64,000 nucleotides of DNA from Nageia nagi (GCA_050084985.1 JBITNC010000001.1:9486001-9550000), one strand, 5' to 3'; numbered from the stretch's first letter, positions 37,481 through 48,700 are shown. Translations and numbers: made by a program. The notes: generated by a model from the sequence alone, not told the origin.

Positions 37481-38151
37481 ATTTTCTTAATATCTTTTAA
37501 GTATTTTCTCATAGAATTAGAATTTGCTTCTTTTCTTGTTGTATATTGATACAACAAAGTTGCAACATTCTTTACAATGTGTCACTAATAACTCCTAATA
37601 TTCTAGTGTATAAAATATTGATAATTTATTCATTCCTTAAAAAATGCAACTAATTCATAATAAATATTTTATATTTTCAAAATAATAAATATATTACAAA
37701 TTATTGTACTGCATAATATTTCACCTAGTAGTACCTTCATCATGGGCTCTTTTTGTAACATTTTTCACACATTACTAGTACTTTATGAACCAACTCATAG
37801 GATTTTCGTAAATAGGAATAGAGATTTTATCTAATGGACCATAGGCTCCCTTTTTTTGAAAAGTATGATCCATTAGCAAATATTTCCTATGGCCAATATA
37901 TTCCATCTTATTCATCTTACTTGAAAATATTGATGATATTTTCCATACACCACAGATAAGCATGATAACCTTTTGTACAAATACCTATGATAAGTTTATT
38001 TAGATAATGCATATAATTCATATGATTATAAAAAATCAAATATACACATGTATATATGCATACCTACACAAATATAGAGCTTTGTATAATCATGTATAGT
38101 ACAACATAGTATACCATAATATTTGAATGACCTCTAATTTATAGGTCTACT

Positions 38152-38770
38152 TGTTGGAATGTATAATGCATTATTGTAAAGGTTATGTAATAATCTTCTA
38201 TGTAAGTTCACTAATACTTAAGGGTACCATTTTATACCTTAAGTATTTAAGTAAATATGATAATGTAACTTGTCCAACACTCTATGTCATGAGCATGCCC
38301 CTTAGGTAAAAGGATGTGCATGTCATGCTTTTGTACATTGGATAAAAAGGTGATCCAAAGAGAGATTTTAGCCTATAAATAGAAGGCTATCTCTTTGTGA
38401 TTACACACCAATTATGGAGTAAAATTATGCTATAGGATAATGCTTAAGATTTGAGATTAGGAGGATTGTAAGAGAGTTGTATTTGTGATTGAAGTAAAGA
38501 TCTAGTTAGTGGATGTACTTCTAGTTGGAGGAACCACTTACATCTTGTGTTATCTTTGTGAGATTGATTTGTGAGTTTGTTATATGTGTATTGTGAGCTT
38601 TCATGTGATCTTGAGAGTTTATAGTTGTTCATGTTATAGTTAAATTCTCTCACTACATATATCATATATTTGAACTACTTTCTATAAGAGCTGCAACTCA
38701 TCATTTATTGGTTTAAGGTAGACATCCATGTGTTTAACTTATTTCAGTCTAGGGACTATAATAGCCAACA
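38152..38770 (+). repeat. Solo LTR of a Ty1/copia-like element, 619 bp
   Basis: Opens TGTTGGAATG and closes AATAGCCAACA, giving inverted TGTTGG/CCAACA ends. It contains a TATA box, and no internal retrotransposon sequence remains. It lies within transposase coding sequence of copy A, which resumes on both sides. No matching 5-bp target duplication was found (ctact and taaaa), so inter-element recombination or decay is possible. Confidence 0.75.
38374..38381 (+). promoter_or_regulatory. TATA box in the solo LTR
   Basis: TATAAATA, followed by 'gaaggctatctctttgtgatt', in the position expected for the U3/R promoter of an LTR about 220 bp from its start. Confidence 0.6.
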
Positions 38771-39804
38771 TAAAATGCTCTTTTCTTATAGACATCCACA
38801 AAAGTATATTATAATTGATTATAACAATAGGCTGACATAAATAAGTGGATGTTTAGTTTGAAAATGAATTGACACCATCCATTGTTAAACCCAATCTGAC
38901 ACTCTTTTGGGCCACTACTCCTCTATATGTTTCATTTATTACTACCTTCAAGTATACACAACACACTTTTTTCACTTCTATTTCTTGCATGCCATTCCAT
39001 TAACTTTTCAAGTGACTTACACTAGAATATTTGCATCAACCTAAGAAGGATTGGCATAACATGAATAACCTTATTTGGATTTTTTTTCCCTATTTCATTG
39101 TATCTAGATTCTTCAAACTTTGGACATTCAGTCTTTGTATCATATTCTTCTCCTCTATACAATGTGCAATTATTAATACATGCATGGTATGAATTATCAC
39201 ATATGTTTTTGCATGAATATAGGATGACATTATCACTTGGAAATAACTTTTCTTTTAGTAACCTATATTACCAATTAAAAATAATTTATGTAGTTAATTT
39301 TATTAAAATTAAAATATTAAAAATTGAAATATCATAAAATAAAATAAAATTCACAACTCATAAAAGAAGTGAAACTTGTATCTAGCCATCCGTGTTTGTC
39401 TTTTATGTTCATTAGAAGTAGGATCACCAATAATACAGTTGTATTTTTTCCTTTATATAATTTAGTTTTGGAAGCACTATACATGTTATCCCTTTCTAAA
39501 TCATCATCTCTTTCATCATATATCTTTCATCATCATCAACATGAACATAGAGGGACTCAAGTAAACCATCAAATCCATTATATTCATTAATATTATTATC
39601 AACATCATCATCATGACCAATATTATCCTCTCTTAATTCATCATCATTAGTGCTTGAATCCCACATAGGTATTTGAATAGGATTTTTTGGATTTGGTTCA
39701 GACATAAACTTTGCATATTGCTTAGGGGTCCATGTTTTTTGTAGTATATTTTTATCACTCTTAATTACATTATTTTGATGTAATGTTGGTGTAATAGTTA
39801 TCAT

Positions 39805-40339
39805 TATTGAGTGGTAATTATGACTATTTTTTGCCTATAAAATTAGTTGTTACAAACAATTAATTTAGAATATAAAAAACAAGTGTAACAAGTGCAAAGT
39901 ACTTTGATATATCCATTGATACACATCAAGGATCATTTTATCCACAAATATTCACTAATAAGAAAATTTTAGAAATTATAAAATTAGAAAATGGCAAATT
40001 TTTTAGTTTAGAACAGTACCCATGTTACCAAAATTCTTTATTATTTGTCAAGTCAAAATTAAATTTTCAATTAAATTTTTATTAAATCACCAATATTTTG
40101 AAATAATAATTAGTCGACTTCACCTTGAAATTACAAATTATTATTTATATTATGATTAAATCACCTCATGTAAATACCTTTATCTAAATAATAAATTTGA
40201 TACATCCTTTTTTATTTTCTTCTTTATGAATCTCCTTTGTGTGAGCATATCAAGAAAGCCTACAAAATCTAAAAAAGGGTTAAGATAATTGGTAAGATCT
40301 TATTTTAAATCTTATTATGTTTTATTACTTGTAATTGAC
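39805..40339. other. AT-rich spacer between SET gene and transposase, copy A
   Basis: No coding sequence; short poly-A/T runs only. Confidence 0.4.
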
Positions 40340-40645
40340 ATATGCCTTTGAATGGTAGCATATGCCTCTAAACATTCTAAGGTACTTTCGAATGGTGGCA
40401 TATACTCTGGTATGGTGGCATCTACCTTTGGAGGGTATCATTCTAACTTCAAACAGTACCAATATACTACCATCTAGTGGCATTTTGAAACCAACTAGTG
40501 GCATTATGCAATCATTTGGTAGCATTGTTGTATCATTTGATGGCATTTTGCTACTACTTGGTGGTATTTTGCTAACATCTAATGGCATTTTTATTCTTCT
40601 ACCATCCGATGGTATTCTAATACTATATGGTAGCCTTGTACTAAG
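40340..40645. repeat. Degenerate ~25-bp minisatellite ('tggtggcattttgctac')
   Basis: About ten imperfect copies of a unit resembling 'catttgatggcattttgctactac'; the words 'tagtggcatt' and 'ggtagcat' recur. The long open frames here on both strands are a by-product of the repeat period and not genes. Confidence 0.75.
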
Positions 40646-41344
40646 TGTCCTCTAAATTTGAAAAACAACTTACCAATAGAGTTAATTTGAATGTGCTAAG
40701 TAACCTCTAAATAGGTAATTTCTTTTGGAGATAAGAGAGTTTTTTATGTAACTTGGAATACGTAATCACCATGATGCAGTAAACTAGTCAATTAACTAAT
40801 GTCTATAGGAGAAACACCAAAGGAAAAGCTTCTTGATTCTAAAATAACATAAAACCTTACTTTATTTCTATCATAAATGAACATAAGATAATCCTAAATA
40901 AGATAAAATACTATGGTATGATAAATTCCTATACAAAAATCAATAATTAGTGGATGATGAAGGATGGAACTTTATAAGAGAGTTTAACATGGTGGTAAAA
41001 AAATTAAAAACTATGACTAAGGGTCAAATATTATAGGAAAAAAAAAATAAAAATGATAGCTCTAACAAGTTAGAATAATTTCTAATTCTACCACCTACAT
41101 CTTTTTTAATGAAATAGGAAAGCAAGTGGCATCCTACTATAGCTTGAGAAAGGATTTGGGAGAAAAAAGGGTGCTCTAGATAGGTGGAGAAAAATATAGA
41201 ATGAAGAATGAGTCATCTATTGCATATATGTAGGTAATTCACATGTGGAACCATGATTTGAAAGTTGACATATGGTGGATTAATGGCATTATATGAGGTT
41301 TCTACCATACAATGGTAGCTTCATTCTATCTAGATGCATATTGA
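40646..41344. other. No gene recognised
   Basis: AT-rich spacer inside element A between two minisatellites. A 'taccatacaatggtag' palindrome sits at 41,304-41,320, similar to the unit of the following minisatellite. Confidence 0.4.
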
Positions 41345-41470
41345 GACTACTACCGTATGATGTTAGACTACTACCACGTGATGATAGACTACTATTGTGC
41401 GATGATAGACTGCTACCATGTGGTGGTAGATTGTTATCATGAGATGGTACACTACTACCATGTAGTAGTA
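41345..41470. repeat. 21-bp minisatellite, six copies
   Basis: Units start at 41,345, 41,366, 41,387, 41,408, 41,429 and 41,450, exactly 21 bp apart, with consensus near 'gactactaccatgtgatgata'. Each unit has a partly palindromic CTACCA...TGGTAG core. Because 21 is a multiple of three, the plus strand stays open as a 7-residue repeat, which I treat as incidental. Confidence 0.9.
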
Positions 41471-41699
41471 GTAACTAGCTTACTTTTTCCCAATATAATT
41501 CTCCTACTTCTCTGTGGTAGCCTACTATTGATTGGTAATAACTTGCTACCACCTACTTCCAATTCACCAAAAAAATCTATAGCTTTTTTTATTCAACTTC
41601 AAATTCATCTTTATGTTTTTTAATTTTTAATTTAAAATTTCCTTTGCTATGAATCTAACTCATCTAAAATTTTCCAAGTTAGTTTTAAAAAAGGGCTCT

Positions 41700-42440
41700 T
41701 AATGTTGTGTGTGGAGCATGATTGTTTAGAGTTCTTTGTTTCAATCAGATGTATACCCCAGGAAGTTTGTACACCCCTCCACATGGGGGGTTGCAGGGGG
41801 GACTTATCCCCCCTATAGGGGTTTAGGGGGGACCATCCCCCCCGACTGGGGGGTCCAAGGGCTAGCAGTCCCCAGGTGAGGGTTTGGGGGTAGCACCCCA
41901 AAGCTAAAAATAGATGTAAAATTACCTTATAAAAGTATAGTAATTTCTAGTCAATCTGGGCCGTTCATTAGGTGGATGATCTAACGGTAGAACTTATGTT
42001 TAGTTTAGGGTTTTTTTTTTATCCTAGAAGGTAACCCCTCTCTTTGTATAAGGGCATTGTAATAGACGTGCAATTCAGTGAGCAAGAGATAGAGACATGA
42101 GACTATGAGAGAAAATAGAGGATATTACAATAGATCTGCTATAGGTTGTATCTCTTCATTTTGTTAGATAATAGAAAGGAAGGACTAGCTGTTTGGGGTG
42201 GACGTAGCCCAAACTGGGTGAACCACGTATATCTATGTCTCTCTTATTTATGCATTTTCTATGTTTATATTTCTACAATATTTTATGTGTTCCATTGCTC
42301 CATAATATATAATTTTATAACACTTAAAATGATCTTTGATACACATGATATTTCCATACATATAATTTCATAGATCCATACAAATTGATCTTTCATACAT
42401 ATAACAAATTCATACAACCAAACATACATATTATCCATAC
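41700..42440 (+). repeat. Solo LTR or LTR fragment of a plant retrotransposon
   Basis: Contains several features common in plant LTRs: a G/C-rich block with CCCCCC/GGGGGG inverted repeats (41,750-41,905), the phrase 'ggatgatctaacggtag' (41,973-41,990), and 'ggtggacgtagcccaaactgggtgaaccacgtata' split across 42,197-42,231, a well-known LTR downstream motif. Boundaries are uncertain, and no flanking pol sequence or second LTR was found. It lies between the SET gene and the transposase of copy A. Confidence 0.55.
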
Positions 42441-42482
42441 ATACAAATTGAAACATCCATTCATGTACACATAAATAATATA

Positions 42483-43838
42483 TTAATTTCTATTTTTATT
42501 TTTGGGTTTTGGTCTTGGATGAATTATTACATTTTGATCATCTCCTAACTTTAAACTTCGTGCCTTATGTCTTGAAGTAGGTATCCTATAACTATAGTGA
42601 GCTAGTAGCTCATCACCAACATTAAGAGTTTTAATAGGAACAACAACTATATAAGTATTCATTTTTCTACCCATTAAGTCTTCTTTATCATTAGTACATT
42701 GGTGAAATTCATAATTTAGTTCCCATTCTTTACCTACACAACTATTCATGTATCCAATTATGTTTCCTTGTATTTTTGGTTGACCATCAATGTATAAGCA
42801 TTCTAAACATTGTGTACATGGAATATCAAAATTAGTTGCATATAATCCATATGTGGACATACTATACATATATCTCACTAATTATCTCCAATCTATTGCT
42901 ATGTAAACTAGCCCATAAAATGGCATAATGGCTCTATCTTAGAACATCGATTAACAACCATAGTACTATGTATAAATAAACCATATCTAGAGTACTTTTC
43001 AGATGGTTTGATCATGTATCAATGACCATAATAAGGAAATATCTCATAAGCCTTTGAAAAACATATTTCAACTGGCCATGCACTATATGCCCCATGATCA
43101 TGTGTATGTTGATATCTAAGTTATACCTTTTGTGGTGTTCACATCAAACCCAAATCATGAACATCCTTCTCTAATAGATCAAATGGTTTCTCATGTTCAT
43201 CATCTACTAATTGGTCATGAAGCTACTTTTGAAATTTGTTCTTTTAAGCATCTCTTTAATTTCATCTGATGGACCTATACATTATTTTGGATTCACCTTC
43301 TAGATGTACATATTGATTTTATTTAGTTTTATTTGATATAATTCAATATATAAGGATACAAAAATAAAATCAAATATTGATCATAATTCATGGGAATCAT
43401 CATCTTCTAATGATGATGATGAATCATCAATCCTTATACATTTTATTCCTACAACATTAGCAATAAAATAAAGTTAAATATTGCAAATAATATCATGCAT
43501 GAAAGTGAGAATTTAGATGATCTTACATTTCTAGCTACATCTTATGTAATAACTTTATTCTTAACTCATCCTCATATAATGAAATATCACTCCTCATCAT
43601 GGGACCTATAGAAAATATCTTTGGCTCTAAATCAGATGATACATCACTCCTTGGCCTCTTAATAATTGGTGTAGGAAACTCCTTTGAATCAAATGACACA
43701 TCACTCCTCAACCTTCTACTAATTGGTGTAGTTAACTCCATTGAATCAAATGACACATTACTCCTAATAACTCTTTAACAATAAGGTAATGTCATTTGAA
43801 TCTGATGATACATCACTCCTTCTCTTCCTTGGTGGCAT
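42483..43838 (-). pseudogene. SET-domain (histone methyltransferase-like) gene of CACTA copy A
   Basis: The start is chosen at ATG 43,836-43,838, giving MPPRKRRSDVSSDSND with a nuclear-localisation-like PPRKRR, followed by a 19-residue repeat region and an acidic segment (RIDDSSSSLEDDDSHEL near 43,385-43,430). The SET domain occupies about 42,500-43,040: SRYGLFIHSTMVV (the 'GxGLFA' opening), then ECLYIDGQPKIQGNIIGYMN and NSC (the 'YIDG...GNIxxYINxS' core), NYEF, and VGDELLAHYSYRI (the 'GxELLxxYxY' end with the catalytic Tyr). SET enzymes transfer methyl groups to protein lysines, usually histones. The 131-codon 3' part (42,878-42,483) is open; upstream parts have stops and introns. The NHSC motif is reduced to NSC. 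Confidence 0.65.
43570..43838 (-). repeat. 57-bp tandem repeat coding a 19-residue unit
   Basis: Units marked by 'ga(t/c)acatcactcct' begin at 43,638, 43,695, 43,752 and 43,807 (spacing 57, 57, 55). On the minus strand they encode SDVSFDSMELTTPISRRLR-like units at the N-terminus of the SET gene. Serine/threonine-proline and arginine clusters suggest a disordered, possibly nucleic-acid-binding or phosphorylated region (inference). Confidence 0.75.
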
Positions 43839-44228
43839 TATATAAGCCAAGTCACTAACCTATTTTATAATTTAAAGAAAAAAAGAGATTAGTACACAAA
43901 TAATAATAATCCATAAATATTTCAATCTTATACCAAATAAAAAACATATAAGCAAAATATTTACTTTTAAAATTAAAATTATTAAAGAAGTAAAAAAAAT
44001 TTAACTACAAATATAAAATGATGATATACAATCTATGCAATAGAAGAAACATCATTGATCAAGGTTCTTTTAGGAGTTATCATTATGGGTAGAGAGAATA
44101 GATGATGTACAAGTTCTTTTAGAATAAAATATCCTTCTTTTGTTGTAATTCATGAAGAGTTAAATGTTATTTTAGATCCTTAAATGTTGGCTCCTTATTT
44201 ATGTTGGTAAGTTTATCCTAATGAAGAT

Positions 44229-44820
44229 TAACCCTAACCCTAACCACTAACCCCAAAACTAACCCTAACCCTAATCCTAACCACTAATTATATACCCTAA
44301 CCCTAACTCTAAATATAACCCTAACCACTAACACTAACCCTAACCCTAACTTAATTCTTAATTGCTAACCTAAACCCTAACTCCTAGCCATTGATGTTAA
44401 CCCTAACCAATAACCCTAACCACTAATAACCTTAACACTAACCCTAACCCTAACCTTAATCCTAACCCTAATCCTAACTCTAAACCATTAATTCTAACCT
44501 AACCACTAATCCTAACCCTAACCATTAACCATAAGAGTAACCCTAACCACTAATAAACCAAACCATTAACCCTAACACCAACCCTAATCTAACCACTAAC
44601 CCTAACCACTAATTAAGTACCCTAACTCTAACCCTAACCCTAACCATTAACACTAACCCTAACCCTAACAACTAACCCTAACCTTGACCACTAAGTACCC
44701 TAATGTTAACACTAACCCTAGCACTAACCCTAACTCCTAACCATTAACATTAACCCTAACCACTAAGCCTAACCCTAACCCAATTCCTAATTGCTAACCC
44801 AAACCCTAAACACTAACCCA
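44229..44820. repeat. Telomere-like array of CCCTAA (6-bp) type
   Basis: About 590 bp of 'ccctaaccctaacc' with frequent 'ccactaacc' variants. The base unit is mostly 6 bp (CCCTAA), unlike the 7-bp CCCTAAA tract at 49,945. It lies just upstream of the SET gene start in element A. Confidence 0.85.
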
Positions 44821-44869
44821 AATAATAATGATTTTCACTTAAAATTTTGATTTTTTTATTTTTTTTGAA

Positions 44870-45075
44870 ATAGGCATTTTTGGATGCAAATTTGGACACA
44901 AAAAGGATGCAAATTTGCATCCTACTTTTTACTTTTCTAATTTTCAATGTAATTCAATGCAAAAAAGGATACAAATTTGCATCCTACTTTTTACTTTGTT
45001 AATTTTCAATGTAATTCAACACAAAAAAGGATGCAAATTTGCATCCTTTTTTGCATCGAATTACATTGAAAATTA
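44870..45075. repeat. GATGCAAATTTGGACA/subterminal-like repeat cluster
   Basis: Contains 'ggatgcaaatttggacac' near 44,883 and several 'ggatgcaaatttgcatcc' palindromes, the same words as at both ends of element A. Arms at 44,930-45,020 are inverted relative to 45,053-45,095 ('acattgaaaattaaaaaagtaaaaag'). Confidence 0.75.
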
Positions 45076-45560
45076 AAAAAGTAAAAAGTAGGGTAGCTTG
45101 TCACTTTCCTCAGAGTCATTTCTTGGTTAGAGAAGATACAAAATTTGATTTCCAAAGGGAGAGCATTAAGTAAGTTCCCTTATAACTCATTTTAATCAAT
45201 TCTAACTTGATTTATACCTGATTTCACTTGATTTTAACCTTTTTTTTATTTTTTGGTATGTTTACTCATAGGGTTTTGCATTTTCCATACATTATTTGCA
45301 TCCTTTTTTGCATCGAATTACATTGAAAATTAAAAAAGTAAAAAGTAGGGTAGCTTGTCACTTTCCTCATAGTTGTTTCTTGGTTAGAGACGATACAAAA
45401 TTTGATTCCCATAGGGAGATAATTAAGTAAGTTCCCTTATAACTCATTTTAATCAATTCTAACTTGATTTATACCTAATTTCACTCGATTTTAACCTTTT
45501 TGTTATTTTTTGGTATGTTTACTCATAGGGTTTTGCATTTTCCTTACATTATTCCTAAGT
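45053..45560. repeat. 257-bp tandem duplication
   Basis: 'gcatcgaattacattgaaaat' starts at 45,053 and again at 45,310. About 245 bp then match closely in each copy, including 'gggtagcttgtcactttcctca' and 'ggtatgtttactcatagggt'. The few differences suggest it is recent compared with the rest of the window. Confidence 0.9.
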
Positions 45561-47040
45561 TTTAGAAGGTATGTAGATTCTCACTTACATGTTTCAATTT
45601 CCCATGAATTTACACTAAAAAACTAATGTTTTTTGAATTCTCACAAATTTACATTAAAAGCTAGGGTTTTTGGAATTATTTCTAAATTTTGACTATATAC
45701 TATCAACAATGCATGCTAAAATTGAAATGTAACTCCATATGCAAGGGTTTTTTGAATTCCCCATAAATTTTTAGTTGAATTTATCAACAAACCATGAAAT
45801 CAAAAACTAAACCCATTTGTTCTTAACAATGCAACAAAAAAATTGAAATCAAATCCATTCCTTCTAAACAATACACCATAAAATTGAAAATGCACCAAAA
45901 AATTGAAACAAATTATGTACATTGCACCATAAAATGAAATGTCAAAAAAAATAGGGACATACCTATGAAATTCTTAACTCTGGAACTCTTTGTTGTTCTC
46001 AAAAATGTTTTTTTTGCTACCAATTTCTAAAACTCTTCTTATGTTCTAAAAAGTTTCTTCTTAAACTAAGAATTTCACAAAACTTGCTAACTTGATTGAT
46101 TTGAGTAAATTAAATATAATTTAGTTAATTTAGTTAATTTAGTTAATTAAATATAATTTAGTAAATTTAGTTAATTTATCTTTGTTTTCTATTTGGATTA
46201 GAATGTATGGATTCTTATAAAATTCTAGGAAATTGATACATTTAAAGAAATTGACAACATATAATGGATGATTTTGAATAATTTCGTTACCAATTGAAAT
46301 GGAACCTACCAATTTATACTTAAAATTTTGTTATAAGAAATCTTAGGAAGCCTTCCCTAAATTGATTATACTAAAGTATATGGATAAAGAATATGGTTAT
46401 TACTAAGTACTAAAATACAAGGAAAGTAAATAAGAAATAACATTTAGAAGATTAAATACAAATGAATTTTTGGTTGGAAAACCCCTTTTTATGTTTTGGA
46501 TAAAGGTACTTAACATCCCTAACATTTACATTACCAATTCACCTTTTGTGAACAAACTAAATGCTTACATTTGAGACAAAGAAGGAAAGGGTAAATAATA
46601 AGGAAACTTTTGAAAAAATAGAGACTAAGGATTATATTGGCAATAAATTGTAGAGCTTGTGTTTTTAATAAAAACATAAATTGTAGAAGATGAAAAAAAA
46701 AAGGAACATAATGTGCCCCTTGATCCATGAGTAATCTATGATGAAGCATAAGAGTGTGAATATTGTATAATTATGTAAGATACAAAAGGAGCAAGATAAG
46801 GAAAAGGAGCAAGATATCTATTAGGGCCCTTGCACCATTCTCTAATAGGTGTTTTGCAAATGCCTTTGATGTAGATAATCCTACACATTTGTGTGCCTAT
46901 GATGTTATTTAGTAAATTATGTTATCTCTAATTTTGATGAGAATAGGAAATATCAAAATGTGTTTTTCATTCTATAATATTAACATCACTACTAAACTTT
47001 TGTTTACTTTCTTCTAGTGATCACTATTGACCACATATGG
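45561..47040. other. No gene recognised
   Basis: AT-rich interior of element A with a short 'ttagttaattta' repeat at 46,105-46,165. A minus-strand open frame at 46,531-46,749 is hydrophobic low-complexity sequence without supporting features. Confidence 0.4.
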
Positions 47041-48700
47041 GGAATGGAAATAAGGGTGACAAAGATAAATATAAGGGAAAAAATAAATCAAAAGAAATAT
47101 ATGTAAGATAAGATAAAGATGAAATTGCAAAAATTAAAAACATTGGTAAGTATCCATATGTAATATGTAATATCAATGCACTTTTAAATTATACTATATA
47201 TATTTCATTAAGTAGAAAATATAATCACTTATATATTTAATTTATTAAACATTAAAATAATTTAAAGGGGGTTTTTGAATTTTCTAAATGTATTTTTAGC
47301 CAAGATGAGTTAATGTCAATGATTGGGGGTGACAAGGATAGAGGAGTAGGTGTACTGCAGAGATATAACATTGATTGCTTAGGTAATTATTTATAGTTAA
47401 TTAGTTAATTTATTAAAAAGTAATACTAAATTATTATAATTTATATTTTGAATCATATTTTTGATGTGATCCATGCAATCTATGATTTTATCAAAGTCAA
47501 TGAATGAACAATCTATGTTGACGATGACTCAAGGATCCATAAATCTTCAAAAAAATTGAGGCCAAATGGAGAGGTCCTGAAAGATGATAATGGTAATAGT
47601 TTCTATTTGAAAAATATAAATTTATATATTAATTATAAGTATATTTATCATTTACTACTAATATTATTTTAACTATTTTTTAGGTAAACTATTTTACAAA
47701 TCTCTCTAGAATGCTACAATAGTATAAATTGTAGAAACCCTTCATAGGCCATGGAAGAAACAAGATGACTTTCGTATGTATTTATTTTCATTTTTTGCAT
47801 CATTTTTTGGTACGTATGTTTCTCTTTTGTTAATTTAATATTTCAAGAGACTAAAACTAATTTGTTATAATTTGTATTTTTGTAATAAAGAAGAGAATAA
47901 TAATAAACTTGAAACATGAATTTGGTGAAGGGTGGAGCAAGAAGAAAGTGCTCCAGCAAGCAAGCTTGAATCTAAAAAGGGTTAGAGATCATGTCAGATA
48001 AAAATTGATAAAACTTCCCCTAACCAAGTAACCATAGTATAAAAAATATTTGACATCCATAATAAGATATGGATCAATATTATCAAATATATTTATTATT
48101 TGGACTTGATTGATCAATTTTTTAACATAATACTAATTAATTATTTCATAAAAAAGTTTGGAAGATGATACTGAATAAAGTAGCTAAGGTAGAAAAAAGG
48201 AAATCCAAAGGCTTGGATACATCATAAGAAAAAGCATCGAAGTCTTAACTTGCTAAATTGGGATGTAGTATTATGCATTGAGTAGGAAGGGAGAGGAGAA
48301 GACTATGGATGTTCGATTTGTAAGTATATTTACTGCATGCAATGAGTTTCAATGATGTAGGTAAATGTTTTTTAATATAGTACTAATTAACATTTTTGGT
48401 ATTTGAGATATTTCAATCAATTTCCTAATGATAATGAACTCCAATATGGCATCACATATGGTTATCATGCCTTGAGGGACATGTTGAATGCTGGTGTAAG
48501 TAATTTTAATTATTTTAATTAATAAAGGTATATCTTGAATTTATTATAGGTGATGCATATGTTTTGTGTGATTATACACACATTAATATTTATTTTCTTA
48601 TTATTTATAGGTAGGTACTGCATCATAGGGGGTGCCTCATAAGAAGGTGCATCAAAGGAAGGTGATTCATCATCTACCCAAGATGTGAGATTTGATATTT
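47041..48700 (+). pseudogene. Multi-exon relic of a possible second CACTA gene
   Basis: Short plus-strand coding-like blocks separated by AT-rich stretches with GT...AG borders. A lysine-rich start reads GDKDKYKGKNKSKEIYVR (47,056-47,110). SQDELMSMIGGDKDRGVGVL follows at about 47,301-47,362, with a donor at the G/GTAATT near 47,382. Then come RPWKKQDDF (47,740-47,770), INLKHEFGEGWSKKKVLQQ (47,900-47,960), WKMILNKVAKVEKRKSKGLD (48,162-48,220) and FPNDNELQYGITYGYHALRD (48,420-48,480). The basic, tryptophan-containing blocks recall the second protein of plant CACTA elements, but I cannot confirm a family. It is on the opposite strand to the transposase. Confidence 0.4.

Larger units (their letters stand above)
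37700..39804 (-). pseudogene. CACTA transposase (Transposase_21 type), copy A, interrupted by a solo LTR
   Basis: DDE-type cut-and-paste transposase. The minus-strand N-terminal part has an acidic segment (STNDDELREDNIGHDDDVDN) at 39,600-39,655, then MYSASKTKLYKGKNTT near 39,430-39,480 and MNIKDKHGWLDTSFTSF near 39,370-39,420. A zinc-binding-like YHACINNCTLYRG and ECPKFEESRYNEIGKK follow near 39,080-39,200, matching the 'HACPNDCILYR...CPxCxxSRY' signature. The middle is cut by an LTR at 38,152-38,770. The end carries YIGHRKYLLMDHTFQKKGAY (37,840-37,900), matching 'GHRRFLPxxHxxR'. Copy B at 53,600-55,250 has the same order. Confidence 0.8.

Noticed and set aside
40325-40655. Open frames of ~90 codons on both strands
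   Set aside because: They are products of the ~25-bp minisatellite; open on both strands because of the repeat, with no domain.
41357-41623. Tyrosine/histidine-rich repeat protein
   Set aside because: The 7-residue periodicity comes from a 21-bp noncoding-looking palindromic minisatellite and there is no conserved start or context.
44229-44820. True chromosome end
   Set aside because: The array is degenerate, interstitial and flanked on both sides by transposon sequence.
46531-46749. Hydrophobic 72-codon minus-strand frame as a membrane protein
   Set aside because: Composition reflects A/T runs; no start context, homology or neighbours support it.
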